The notes under the pieces are model-generated. The model saw only the letters and a list, made by a program, of their open reading frames with translations. It had not been told where the DNA came from and ran no database searches. A stretch of DNA of 64,000 bases from Planoprotostelium fungivorum (lineage: Eukaryota > Evosea > Variosea > Cavosteliida > Cavosteliaceae), in NCBI GenBank assembly GCA_003024175.1, contig MDYQ01000042.1, positions 1 through 64,000 on the forward strand, read 5' to 3'. Numbering within the stretch: position 1 is the first letter of the stretch; each line of letters begins with the position of its first letter. The translations under genes were made by a program, and so were the position numbers. Below are positions 10,574 through 23,664 of this stretch, piece after piece.

Positions 10574-12828
10574 TTATGTAGAGGTGATGAAATGACCTTG
10601 TCTGTAGGAATACAACAAGGCAACGATGACAAAGAGGAGGGCCAACCATAGGCCGTAGCTCTTTGTCTTCTGTGCCCTCGTCTCTCCCTCTTCGCTCTCC
10701 TTCAGCACCTTCCTCAACATCTTAATCGTCGCGTTGCACATGTCCACTTCCTTCCTCAACTCTTCCGGGGTGATCTACAACGAGTCATTTCAAAAATGAC
10801 GGGAGAATTTTCCACACCTTTTCGTCCCTCTTGTAGGGAGATTTCTCTTTACGTAACACCCGATTGATGGAAGTGAAGGTGTTGAGGATGTCGTGCAATT
10901 GGGACACCGGTATCTGTCCCAATTTCAACCCCCACTACCGTTTCCCGCCTCACCCTTCTCTGAAGATTCTTCTCCTTCCAGTTCAGCGTGACGTAATACA
11001 AGAGGTTGCTAGACTGTGCGATGTACCTGGGATAAGCTTCTGTCCATATGTTGACGGTGTCGTCCGTGTCCTCTACAATGCTGTCCAATAGAGAGGGTAA
11101 GACTTGATCTCTCAACGCGTGATTCTCTGTTGCGCCGTGACCCAAAAGCATGAGGAAAAATTTCTTGTCGGTCTTGCCCGGCTTGCGGTACAGAAACTTT
11201 TTGTCCTGATGGCGTCAAATTGGGACGGATTTGGGACTCACCATCAGCTTCTGTCGGTAGGCGTTCCACTTTGCGGGTGCCTCTTTACCTGAGGCGTGCA
11301 AGAGCAACATTCTCTCGTAGGCCATGGTGGCTGTCGTCTCGTCCATGATTACGCTCGATCTACAACGCGTCACGTTTCGTTTCATGTGAGCCTCTCACTT
11401 GTCAGAGATGATATCGTCCAGGAGAGAGAGTATGCTGTCGTGGAATTCTTTCTTTGTTGAATCGAACAAAAGAGGAAAGAGAAATTGAAACCAAACTGTA
11501 TGGAGTGAGAAATGTGGTGGAGATTTGAGAGAAATTTGATAGAAATGTGGTGGAGATTCAGATGAAAACACACCGGTGAGGGCGACGGAGGGTGAAGACA
11601 TGGCCTGGTGAGAGAGCCAGATCAAAAAGTTGACGCTGTGGTTGTTCACCAGCTGGTTCTTGGTAGTGTTCTTCTTGATGTCGTCCAGTACGAAGAGTAA
11701 TGTCTGAGGTTTCGTGTTGACGATCAACTGAACTCCCATCTGGATACCTGAATGCCATCAACGCGAGAGCAAATAAAAGCAAATAAAAGAAAATAAAATG
11801 ACGTACCTATACCCTTGGTGCCTGATTTGACCTTCTTCTGGTAATCGTGGCTGATGGTAGAGAGGACCTTGACCATGCCTCTCAGATTACCAGACGCTTC
11901 CTTTAGAACGTCAACCATCATGCACAGAGAGTGAAAGAAGAGGGGTGAGACAACTCACTTCGGGTGATAGAGTAGCGGCCCACTTCTTCAGAGGAGAACA
12001 AGAGGAGGGAAGCTTGGCTAGAGGCTGCTCTGGGTGGTTGTAAAAGTCTTGCACCTCGCGCGGAGATGCAGATGAGTCTTTGGTGGTCTGCTCGAGACGG
12101 TTGACGATGACGTTGATCTGGGCTTCTACTTCGCTGTATCCTTCGACCTCTTCGATCCATGCGGAGATGTCTGCAGAGGTGATCTGTCGAAGATGAGATT
12201 GTATTGATATGGACGATGGGATCCAATCGGAGATGGACGTACCTTCTTGCACGCTTGTTCGAGTGTGGGCTTAGAGGCAGAGGAAGAGGGTGCCGCTGTC
12301 GTTGACTTCTTGGGTTTGGAAGATGCTTTAGAGGCGGTGGGCTTGGTGGTGCTGGGAGTGTCGATGAAGACCAATTTCTCTCCCTTGAATTCTCCATTGT
12401 CACCCACGATGAGCTGAGAGTGCTGTGACTCTTCCTTGGATTTCTTCTTCGATGAGCTCTGGATCGAATGGTGAGTATTCTGAATCACGTCCGATTGGTT
12501 TTGTTACCTTCTGATTGATGGGTTGTCCATTATCGTCTAAATCTATGAGGTCGTAGAACGAGCCCGAGGCGAGAGTGAGTAAATTCTTGTTTGCCAGCTG
12601 AGCGTACTGCTTCATGAACTTCTCCGATTCTTGTGACTGGCGATCTCGGCTGCTGATCATACCAGCGGCAATTGCCTTCCTCTCTTCTTCACGTTGTGCC
12701 TTCTTCTTCTCCTTCTGTTGCTTCTGTTTCTGACCAACCTCTTCCCATTCTCCCTCGGAGGCAGAGCCACTATCGTAGTAGTTGTCTTCCTCAGAAGATG
12801 AGTATACTGGTGTCTTCTTCTTGGGCAT
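10574..12828 (-). CDS. TMEM214-like ER membrane protein
   Basis: Homologue of transmembrane protein 214, an ER membrane protein. Starts MPKKKTPVYSSSEEDNYY (acidic, Ser-rich), followed by a long Lys/Glu-rich charged segment, then a helical-repeat core with GMVKVLSTI, LLFVLDDIKKNT, NFLIWLSHQAM and FFLMLLGHGATENHALRD. The block IWTEAYPRYIAQSSNLL aligns well with the vertebrate VWRQLYPKHLSQSSLLL block, which decides the call. Near the C-terminus is one strong membrane segment (LWLALLFVIVALLY), then a short tail, suggesting a tail-anchored layout shorter than the vertebrate protein, which has more C-terminal hydrophobic sequence. Several introns end in CGTTGTAG. Confidence 0.75.
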
Positions 12829-13219
12829 GTCTTCCGTTCGTCGATGCAATATGATGACGATGGAGGTCACGTAATTCAAAATTTCTGATCCGCTCTACAA
12901 GCCCATCAATCACGGCATTTACGACACATTCATGAAGACAGGCTGGAAGGTGATCACAGCACTTTACACAGTCTCTTCTCACCATCGCTGGTAAGCTACC
13001 CCTGAATAGACGTTCGCTGTCTACATACAAAGACGCCTCGTCTTGTGAATGCCAAGAAGATGGATCCACTCTGCAGACTGCGGTCCTCTCTTCTCCCCAA
13101 CTCCACAGCTGGAAGGCTTCAAGGAAAAGACCTCATGCGCTTCGTCAATCTTCAATCTGTCAAGAAAATGATCCGGGGTCGATATTTTTCGCGTGCTGTG
13201 GGAGGAGAGGGCACACGGC
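12829..13219. other. divergent intergenic stretch, TMEM214 / RGS gene
   Basis: About 390 bases between two divergent starts. Several open frames occur (for example plus strand 13045-13323) but none has a family match. A 5' untranslated exon of the RGS gene may lie here. Confidence 0.3.
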
Positions 13220-16200
13220 ATGACAAAGATCGATTTGAAACCACAGAAAGAGCGTCTGAATCGAACCGAGAAGGCTGTGTCCGACCTATGGAAGAGTTTG
13301 GAGAGATATCTGGAATCATGTAGAGGTAGGTCGATGATGTGGAGGTGATGTTGAACGGAACAGGACAAATGGATGCCATGTCTGCTTTCCATGAAGATTT
13401 GAGCACTTTTTATTCGTTAGAGGAAGGTGATGTGATTGATGGCAGCGCCAGCGACGCCGCCCAGCAGATGATAGAACAGTCGAAGATCAACAAGCTTCAA
13501 ATGGCTCCCATAGTGAGTAAAAGAACCTCCAATCACATCTCACAAGCCGATGCAGATCGACACCATAAGGGCCAGTGCCACGAGAGCCCAGCACGTCTAT
13601 CAACAGACGTTCATCAACTATCGGGTGAGGAACTGCGAAGAGCCCATCGACATCGTTGCTGATGTACAGAACAGAAGACGTTGGCAGACAGCTTGTCTGA
13701 GACGGAGAAACAGGTGGGCCCTCGCGATTGAATGGTGTTGAATTCTTCCAGACGTTAAACGAAGACTTACTGTGCTGGCAAGAATCAAGAACTGAACCGT
13801 TTGATGTTGTCCTCCCGCTGGTGGGCCCACTTCATCTGACACATGCACATGATCGTTTCCTCACCTCATAGACATCACATCACCATCGAATCGTCTCTTC
13901 TTTTGTTTGACACTTTTTCAGTTGGTGAAACTCCAAGAGAAACGAATCGAATGTATTCTACCCCCATACTCATCCGAAGAGGTGATCGTCCATCATCTCC
14001 ATCTCTCGTTCACGTGTAAAACAGCTCCGCACGACCTCAGTGCAGACGCTCAGTTGCCTGGAAGGCGTTCTAGATCACAGCATGGGCGTTCAGTACTTCC
14101 GCACCTTCCTCTTGAAAGAACACTCGGTGGAGAATCTCGAATTCTGGCAGGCCACCGGCCAGATCGAAGCGGTGACCGACCAAAATGTCTTAAAGAAGAA
14201 GACACAACGTATCATCTGTACCTTCTTAGAGAGCAACGCAGAGAAGGAGGTCAACGTGGCGGGTGAGACATTCTGACTTGAAATTGTGAGAGATGACGAT
14301 GATCAGCATCGCTGATCAAGAAGATGAACGAGGGACCTGTCAGTTCTGACATGTTCGTGGAGTTACGTAAAGCGGTATTTCACCTCATGGCCACGGACTC
14401 CTTCCCACGGTTTCTCCGTGATCCCCTGTTCATTCGAATGAAACGGAAAATTATCCGATCCCCTCCAAACTCCCGAACTGGCCGAGCCAGGTGAGAATCT
14501 TCCCAGAAATCTCCCCCGTCACTGTACAGTGGGATTTAAGGTTCAACGTCCCGTCTGACGGTCGTTCAGGTCGTTGAACAGTAGTTCGACGTACGTTTTC
14601 AGCAGACCCCCCGAGGAAGCCCTCACAGAGAGAGATTGGTCCATTCTTCTCAGTGGTTCAGAATTGAATTCGTACAAGAGGAATGAGATGATCGTAGGAC
14701 CTAAGACAGGCCGCAGTCTATACCGGTGAAACGACTTCAATATCGAGATCTCGAGCTGATGATGAATGCAGAATAGCGAGCGGACAAGTTCGTATGACAG
14801 ACTTGGGAGGGAAGATCGTGACCTTGTTGGGACCGGGCGATATTTTCGATGAGACGGTCATGTTAGATCTGAAGCCGAGGCACAATTTCTATGCACATTC
14901 GAACGTTGTAGAGGCGCACAAGGTGAGTCATCGTGGTGATGAGTGTCGATGCGATCACATTGGATGAGTGATGATGTGATGACAGATTCAAGATCGAGTG
15001 GTGTACATCTTATTGCAAGTGGATTCTGGTCTGTCCGATAGGTTCTTCCAGATGCTGTGTATTCGTCTATCTCAGCATCTGTTTCAATTACCAGTCAGGT
15101 AAGTCTCTTCATCTTATTCATTCCTCACGATGAGCGACCGTGATGACACGATCACCCGATCATCATCACGAATGACCATCATCAGATCAGCCATCACTCG
15201 ATCGAACACCATGTCAGGGTTTTCAAATCCTCCCACACCCAGGGGTGAGCTTCATCTCATCACGTACGTACCGTACTCACCCCACCAGCCCAACAAGAGA
15301 AAGATTACCGCGTCAAGGAACTGATGCACTCTGGCAAGCAGACCACCTCCGACGTACTCATAAAGGGTGAGTTACGCACCTCGAACGCATCACTTACATC
15401 GGAAGAATTCCCCTGCGTACTCATACGTACCATCAATTCCTCTGGTGATCTCTTGATCTTCGGCAGACACGTAGGTTTCTATTCCAAGATGTTCGGCAGC
15501 GTGACGAAGGTGAAATTTCGTCGAGATCTCCACGACATCTCTCAACTGTGGTTGTAGGTCATCGAGAGAGTAGATCACATAGAAGTGAGTGTGAGAGAGA
15601 AGAGATTGATACTGAAGAAACCACCACCCGCAAAGATCAAAGTGAAGAGCCATTCTGAATCGATTGCTGACAAACTGCAGTACGTCTTTCATTTCAACAG
15701 CAACGTTGCTGCCATGGAGGCCTGTGATGCCATTCAGATCCTAAAGAAAACTCGAACCGAGATCGCATCACCCTCTCCCCTAATCAGCAACGAGGTCTGA
15801 TGACGTCACGATTCGTCAGAATGACGTCATCAGGTGACCACCCTCCCCGCGGAGAATCCGTGGAGTCAGATCTTCGAAATGGCCGGCAGCAAAGTTTACA
15901 ACAAAGACGACATCGTCATAGAGAAGGGAGATCAATTGAGGAGAGTCTTTCAGATCATGAGGGGAAGCTGCTACGTCCAAGGTGGGGTGTATACGTACCT
16001 TACGCATCTCACCTCGACCAGGAACGGACGAGGTGGTGACTACGGGGCAGATCTTTGGAGAAGTCTCTTACATGTACGGGGGCGGCTCCACGGTGACCCT
16101 CATGGCAGCAGAAGACAACACGATCATCGACATCATCGATCGATCATCGTTGAACGAGGTGAATCTCACGATGATGACAAGGTGGCTGATGGTTGAAGGT

Positions 16201-16525
16201 CTTGTCACGGAAGCCTCAGCTGGCCATGGTGTTCAACAAATTTTTGGCGCATCAGCTGGCGTCACGGTTGATAGCAACGGTGAGAACGATAGATGAAGAG
16301 GATGGTTCAGGAGCTGATGGTGGTGCACAGCCAATGGAGGAAGAGAAGAAGGAAAAGAAGAGAGAAGAGAAGAGAGAAGAGAAGAAGGGAGAGGAGAGAG
16401 GAGATGAAAAGATAGAAGACAGAAGGAAATCATCCGAAGAGGAAGGAAGGGAAAGTGAAGAGAAAGACACCAAAATTGAGGCCGTTGGGATCGCATCAGA
16501 ACCCACGACAGAGACACCTCTATAA
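13220..16525 (+). CDS. RGS - cNB - GRAM - cNB signalling protein
   Basis: A long multi-exon protein. Order: (1) helical N-terminal region from MTKIDLKPQKERLN, possibly BAR-like; (2) RGS domain, SCLEGVLDHSMGVQYFR through LEFWQATGQIE to SFPRFLRD, predicted to speed GTP hydrolysis by G-alpha; (3) first cyclic-nucleotide-binding fold (SGQVRMTDLGGK, LGPGDIFDE); (4) GRAM/PH-like domain (RHVGFYSKMFGSVTK, IERVDHIE); (5) second cNB fold (DDIVIEKGDQLRRVFQIMRG, TTGQIFGEVSYMYGG); (6) a highly charged Glu/Lys tail. cNB-GRAM-cNB is the C-terminal arrangement of Dictyostelium GbpC/GbpD. Neither cNB shows a clear phosphate-binding cassette arginine, so ligand binding is uncertain. One exon join near 14470-14600 is unresolved. 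Confidence 0.82.
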
Positions 16526-16760
16526 ACTCGACTGTATACGTTGTTCGTCTTGTCAAGTGATCTCCAACTCCACCGTGTGGCCTGATGGCCTCTGAAGCTC
16601 AAAGTTGATTCCGTCCGGTTTGACGTGGCAGCTGCGCGCGCGATTTCTCTCTCATTTTTATTCCATCGCACAGCAGCTCATCAGCTCACCTTACTCTCCT
16701 GTAGAAGGTGTGTGATTGGTTCTCGTCAAGTGCAGGTGATGCTAATGAGAATGCGCCTAG

Positions 16761-17675
<915 letters not shown>

Positions 17676-17850
17676 TTTCTAATAAAATCTTTTAAATCGA
17701 AATGGTGTGTTCATCTCATGTTTCATCTGAGACAATCATCACATCAGCGATAGACATGATCTGTTTTCTGACCTCTGTGTTGTTCTAAGACGATCGAATG
17801 TATCTCTCCTCGTGTAAGAAGATCGAAAGGTATACGTGGCTGGTGTTTAT

Positions 17851-18848
17851 TCATGACTCTTGCAATAAATACGTGTAGTGATTGATGACAAAAATGATCG
17901 TGACGAAAGAGCAGTTGAGTGTAGCCGAGAAGATGAGAGCCAAGTTCTTCGTCGTCATCAGATTGAACTTGCTCTGTTGTTGGACTCGATTTAAGAGCCC
18001 AAAGAGGGCCTTCATCAGTTCTCGATTGACTTCCGGTAAGCGACGGATGTGTTCTTTGAAGGCTTCCAGTTCATCTGCGAGATGTAAGTGTCGGACGTTC
18101 GGTGGAAAACCCACTCTTCTGAGCCAGCTGATTGACTGTCTCTATGTCTCCGAATAGAGGACTGGGTAGCTCTCTGAAATACATCTTCAAGACGGAGGCC
18201 ACATCGTGTTCATTGTGAGGCGGTGTTTGTGATAGGCTCTTGCCGGATTCAATATCGGCTCTCATGCGATTGATGACGGTGTGTGTACCAGGCACTCGAA
18301 ACAATCCTTCGGTTCTTAATCCTGTGACGTGTGAGTCAGACGATGGAGAACCGATTCACCTTTCGCATCCAACTCTGCGATGCATTCCAAAACCAAATCA
18401 GGGACTAGACCGTTGATTTTAGCGTATTTAGACAGTACGGCCGCTGGGTTAGCACCAAAGATGTTGCCTGACATCACGTTACATTTTGTCCAAAACTCGT
18501 AAGAGACCCACCTCTGCGATATTCTAAATTTCGGGATGTAGCATGAGGGTTGAGAGCGTTGCTCACTGCGTATTTTTGTCAAATGATGCAACAGAAAATC
18601 ATACGCACACAGTATAAAGATAGCAGGGACTTGCTGTCTAACCCATTGAGCTGCCGCTTGCACCGACTGAACGATGGAATCCAAAGGACGCATCGCTTGT
18701 GCTTCTGTGAAAAATGTGTCTGCGGAAATTGACCAGCCGCACACAACAAACAAATAAAACACTTGTCTGAACATATACAGAAAGACATACATCAGTGAAG
18801 CTTCCTTTCGGTTTAGTGTGGCTCCGAATCGAGAGAGAGATTGAGAAC
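17851..18848 (-). CDS. RhoGAP domain protein (5' end unresolved)
   Basis: GTPase-activating protein for Rho/Rac. The first visible exon carries FSISLSIRSHTKPKGSFTDD, followed by FFTEAQAMRPLDSIV. The RhoGAP domain follows: VPDLVLECIAELDAKGLRTEG, the arginine-finger loop GLFRVPG, DVASVLKMYFRELPSPL, LPEVNRELMKALFGLL and a final NLALIFSATL block. The arginine finger (R in LFRVPG) is present. The protein stops soon after the domain (IIFVINHYTYLLQES), so it is short. The start must lie in the ~85 bases shared with the divergent SAM50 promoter, but no ATG could be joined cleanly. Confidence 0.85.
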
Positions 18849-18933
18849 CTGAGAATGAAAATCGGTGAATAAATCAAGGCTGTTGTAGTTCTCTCTGCAG
18901 GTCATCACATCAGATCATACATTCTCATCGATC

Positions 18934-20795
18934 ATGTCAGAAGATCCAAGGAATAACATCGAAACAAAAGTAACAGGTGGAGGCTATGATGGATATTATG
19001 TGTTGAGACTGACATCAACAGGACCTACCAAGATCATTCAGGTCAAGGTACATCCAGGTAACAGTAAGCCAGCTACCGTCATCGCTCTCACTCAGCCGTA
19101 ATGATCCCCACACTTCCTTATTACTGATCTCGTTCCAGTCTGCAAGAATACCTCCTAGAACAGACCATTGCGCCCGAAGATGTTCCACTCCTCCAAGGAC
19201 TGATGTATCGCGTGAGTATCTTCCCCACGATGCACTCTCGTGACATTATCAGACGCTCAGCTTCTACAATCAAGTTTGGAAAGACATCACATGGAGAGTC
19301 AAGATTTTATCTCCCGAGGTGATATCTTTCCTCCGTCTTCCACCATCTCAATTCCAATCAGCATGCGTTCCGTCTGGGTTGGAAGCCAGGGGACCCACAC
19401 TACGGCTCCATGATCATCAAGCCCATCGATCGCATGCCCTGGCGATTGTCCGCCGGCGCCGAGTTCAGCAACGCGACCGGACTGCAGGGGGTGAGAGCGT
19501 CACCATCTACACCGTTGTAGACGGTCGATTCCCTTACAACGCCAGCAAATGACCGCTGGCCACATCAACGTCCTCGGCTCAGGTGAAACGGTGACCGCGA
19601 AAGTCGTGGGTCGATCCCACTTGGAGGTGAATACAGACGTCCATCTACAACGTTGTAGATCGTCCACAGTTGAATTTCGAGAAACCCGAATTGGGCAGAG
19701 CGTACAACGCTTATGGCTTGACGATCAAAACTGGTCCGTCTCTGGATCTCGCTCACCCTTGGACGCAGAGGAGCACCGGGGCCAGTGCTTACCTCACCCG
19801 CGGCCTCGCATTGTGAGCGTTGTAGATCGACCCATTCGGACACTCACTCTCTGCAGTATGGGCAGGGAGAGATTCGAATACAAGTGTGAGGCGCGAAATT
19901 TCGTGCCCCACATGGATGCCCCTCTCGAATTGAGGCTATCGGCCGGAGATTCTTTTCTCTCTTCCATCAAATACTCTTACCTCGTCGATCGCCGCGATTC
20001 ACCCATCACCCCAACTCTGGGCTACGCCTACAAATTCGCATGCGAGCTCGCAGGTTTAGGAGGCGACGTGAGGTTCTTCAGGCAAGTGGGAGCCCTTCAG
20101 TACAATTACCCACTGTACCCGGGTGGTTGGGTGAGGAGAGTGTCTCGTTGTAGATTGACTCGGGTAGTCTGCTGGTTTGGCAGTGAGGGGGGAGACCGTC
20201 CTACCTCTTAACGATAGATTGAGAGCATCAGATAAGATCTGGGCCGGAGGTAAGAGATCGAATTGGTACGTACAATTGACACGTGATGACAGGTCCCGGT
20301 TTTAAGGCTTATGGTATCGGACCGTCCAGCAGGGGTGAGTGTGTGAGGTGGAAATGTGGTTGAAATTTCGGAGGAAAACCGTTGGGAGGAGACGTACTGG
20401 GCAGCGTAACGGCCAACGTCAGGACGCCGGATTTTTCCGAAGATGTTCCGATTCACCTGAACGGATTCGTCACGGCGACTACTTTGGTCGATTCGGGTGG
20501 GTTTCCCGCCCGATTTCGATTTTGAAATTTGAATCAGGAGTCACACCGACCAACCTGAAGGGCCCCGCGAAACAGTTTGTGGACCCACAGCACGTGCGAG
20601 TTTTCGCCGGAATTTCGCTCGTCGTTCCATTTCCCCAGCTGGGCAGAGTGGAGGTGATGAGTGATGTCACGTGACACGATCGCTGATGCATCACAGGTCG
20701 GCATCAGCAGACCCATCAAGATCGAGAGTCATGACCGCTTGGACAGACTCCCCCTCACCTTCAGTCTCTCAGCCTCTTTCGCAGACATCTGTTAA
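18934..20795 (+). CDS. SAM50: SAM50/Tob55 outer-membrane beta-barrel assembly factor
   Basis: Omp85-family protein of the mitochondrial outer membrane; core of the SAM complex that inserts beta-barrel proteins. Starts MSEDPRNNIETKVTGGG. The N-terminal third is POTRA-like in position; the rest is the barrel. Diagnostic blocks: DRRDSPITPTLGYAYKF, ELAGLGGDVRFF, YNYPLYPG, then GGPGFKAYGIG and the closing ISLVVPFPQLGRVEVGI. About 480 residues, as expected. Many introns, three of which contain the CTACAACG/CGTTGTAG motif described separately; correct joins needed the distal acceptor in each. Shares a short promoter with the RhoGAP gene. Confidence 0.93.
19506..19521. repeat. intronic palindrome
   Basis: TCTACACCGTTGTAGA inside the 55-nt SAM50 intron 19491-19545; one mismatch from a perfect palindrome. 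Confidence 0.7.
19644..19659. repeat. intronic palindrome, perfect 16-mer
   Basis: TCTACAACGTTGTAGA, a perfect palindrome, inside a SAM50 intron that ends at the later CCACAG. Confidence 0.85.
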
Positions 20796-20927
20796 AGAAA
20801 CTTTCTCACGCTTTGTTCTCTATGTCCAAATTGAATCGAATCGTATCATCTTGCATCACTCGATGATGTCGATGTGATGTTCGAGCTTGTACGTTTTGAA
20901 GAGTTGTAGATGATTTGAATGCGAATT

Positions 20928-22081
20928 TATCGCGTGATGTTTACAGGGAGGGAGACGATGACTGGTCCGTGGAAGAGCCCTGGCTTCTCCACCGTCAGAT
21001 AAATGACGTAGTGCAGGTCAGCAAACGTAGTCTTACTTGCACACACCATGTCTGTCGGAACCTATCATCAGGTGAATGAAAGTCGTTGTGATGACATCGT
21101 CGATGGAAATGATGATGATGACATACATGGAGAGAAAGAGTCCGTTGAATGGCCGAACATTCGTCAATCTTCTCCCCTCGTGCGATGAAGACCTTTTGGC
21201 AAACGATCTTCTCTGTCTTTGTATCCGAAAATCTGAGGACCAGCACTCTCTCTAAGCTGACGGTGTAGTAGTCCAACTTCTTATCTGAAGAGTTGTCTAT
21301 CACCACTTCCACCTTCACTCCTATTGTGAGGTCAGAACAGACGCGATCGACGCAGGATGATGTACACACTTGAGCCCATCTTGATCGTGCTCTTCGCTAT
21401 GTTGAGTTTCGCACATACGGGTATGTGATTCCACGTTGGTGTCGGTGATTTCGTCAAATGTTCTCCGCTGATTGCCTGCCTTCCTTTCAGCATCCAACGT
21501 GCCGTCCAGATAGACGCTGAAATACCGTCTGTATCTCAAGTTCTTGGTCAAAGTCCCAGGTCGCGAGATGACCGTCTTAATCCTCCAGTACGATCGCAGT
21601 GAGTGACGGGAGCTCCTGTTCTGTGGGAAGATGAATCATGTCCGTGGATACATTGTCATACCTCGAAAGTGGACATGCCTTGGTGTTCGAGAGGTGGAAA
21701 GGCGAAAGGATATACGACGTATCCAGCAGGGAGATCGCACTCTGCTGAATGCATGGTGATCGAGTGTCGATGCGCCTTTTCTCTGCCGTCATATTTCTTC
21801 TTATCCCCTTCTGATCCCTCAGTGCTGTGCGTGTGAATCTGTGGATGTTGGTCACTGCGTCGAAGAGAGAGTCCCACCTTGTTCTCCAAAGACATCACAA
21901 GAGATGTGCAGTGCAAAGGACGCTCGTTCTTCACTACGAGCCGACCAGTCACGCTATCTCCCGTGTGGTAGGCAAGTTTGTCGAGAAAGATGTGCATGTG
22001 ATCTTGGAATTTGTATTTGCCATAATTGGACTTTCTATTCGACAGGGTCTGAAAGCCGTCCACTGTCCAGCGAGAGATCAT
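20928..22081 (-). CDS. arrestin-domain protein, copy I (one frameshift)
   Basis: Alpha-arrestin-like adaptor. Starts MISRWTVDGFQTL, with the N-lobe block DHMHIFLDKLAYHTGDSVTG and RLVVKNERPLHC, and the C-lobe block VEVVIDNSSDKKLDYYT. Same exon plan as copies II and III. In the loop between VYLDGTL and EHLTKSP the spacing is 46 bases where the sisters have 42 and 39, so the frame is shifted by one. Downstream coding is intact, including the end ITR. Either a young pseudogene or a sequencing error. It is the most diverged of the three copies. Confidence 0.8.
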
Positions 22082-22193
22082 GTTTCGTATGTTGTTGTCG
22101 GAAAGATGCAGACAAACCTCTTGTGGCTGTCGGGAGAATAAACATTGAAATTGAAAAACACAGTTTTCTCACCACACACTCCGGTTCTTGTAT

Positions 22194-23367
22194 TCAATTT
22201 ATCACATTTACATCCAAAGGAACGACCACTGGACCGTGGAAGAGCCCCGGTTTCTTCACCGTCAGTCGAACGACGTATTTGATGTCCGCATATTTAGTCT
22301 CACACGCTGCAACCAATTCCGTCGGAACCTATGAACATCAGCATGAGAAGTGCATGTGATTGACGATCGTGATGCCGATGACACACCATGAAAGATACGG
22401 TCCGTTGGACTGCTGAGCACTTGTCGATCTTTTCTCCTCGCACTTCGACCAGGTTCTGGCACACGACTCGCTGCATCTTTGTACCCGAGAATCTGTGTAA
22501 CAAGATTCTCTCGAAGCTGACGGTGTAGTGGTCCAATTTCTTATCCGAAGAGTTGTCTATCACCACTTCCACCTTCACTTCTGACATGAGATCAGAGATG
22601 GACATCATCGAAGAGATCACGCATGATGCGCGATCGTGTTTGCATGGATGTCACACCTGAGCCCATCTTGAGTGTGTTCTCCTCTATGTTGAGTTTCGCA
22701 CAGACGGGTATGTGATTCCACGATGGCTTCGGTGATTTTGTCAAGTGCTCTTTGCTGATGGGCTTTGAAGCAACTACCGTGCCGTCTAAACAGACACTGA
22801 AGTGTTGTCTGTGTCTCAAGTTCTTCGTCAGGGCTCCAGGTCGCTCGATGACAGTCTTGATCCTCCAGTATGATCGCAGCGATGGGTTAGATCGCAGGTG
22901 CTGAAGAGGATCAGGCGATGTGGAGATGGAAATCAGTCAATCATCACCTCGAAAGTGGACATGCCTTGGCGTTCGAGAGGTGGAAAGGTGAAAGGATAGA
23001 CGATGTATCCAGTTGGGAGATTGCACTCTGTCGAATGCAGGGTGATCGAGTGCTTATATGCCTTTTCTCTACCGTTATAGTGGGTCGTATTTTCCCCTGA
23101 TCCCTCAGTATAGTGCGTGTGGATCTATGAAATTGAGTCACTGCGTCGAATAGAACCTATCACCTTGTTTTCCAGAGAGATCACGAGAGACAGGCAGTGC
23201 AAAGGATGCTCGTTCTTCACTACCAGTCGACCAGTGACGCTCTCTCCTGTGAGATAGACAAGCTTGTCGAGAAAGACGTGCATGTGATCTTGGAACTTGA
23301 CATCCTTATAACTGACGTCTTCGTCCAGTAGAGGCTCGAAGCCATCTGCAGTCCAGCGAGAGACCAT
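22194..23367 (-). CDS. arrestin-domain protein, copy II
   Basis: Beta-sandwich arrestin-fold adaptor, likely linking membrane cargo to trafficking machinery. Starts MVSRWTADGFEPLLDEDVSY; five exons, about 300 residues, ending VPLDVNVIN. N-lobe VKNEHPLHCLSLVISLENK; linker HLRSNPSLRSYWRIKTVIE; C-lobe KVEVVIDNSSDKKLDHYT and KKPGLFHGPVVVP. No PPxY motif, FYVE domain or SH3-binding stretch is visible, so the partner is unknown. All joins conserve frame with copy III, to which it is very close at DNA level, including upstream sequence. Confidence 0.9.
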
Positions 23368-23664
23368 GTCGTGTGTTGTGTTGTGTTGCGAGTGGCCGAT
23401 CGGATGTTGTGTCTGTCAGAAGAATAAACTTTGAAATTGCAATTCTCGTTTCGCAGAGAAACACGTTCACCCTTCTTTGACGATCAGAGCCGAACTGTAT
23501 CAAAAGAAGCCAGTCTTGGCTTGTGAGCAGTCAGCACTCATAACCAACAGATAAGTAGAATGATTGTGACGACCTCGTGTAAGCTGTGGGACTCGTTTTG
23601 AGTACGAATCAAATCGAGATTTCTTCAATGTCACAACTTGGTGCCGAACAAACGCGGATTATAT

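Noticed and set aside
16233-16671. Ser/Leu-rich minus-strand frames
   Set aside because: They are the complement of the Glu/Lys-rich tail of the RGS-cNB protein.
19491-19552. Read-through coding GESVTIYTVVDGRFPYNASK in SAM50
   Set aside because: It looks protein-like but ends at a stop and breaks frame with the next exon; the 55-nt intron ending GCCAG gives a continuous barrel sequence.
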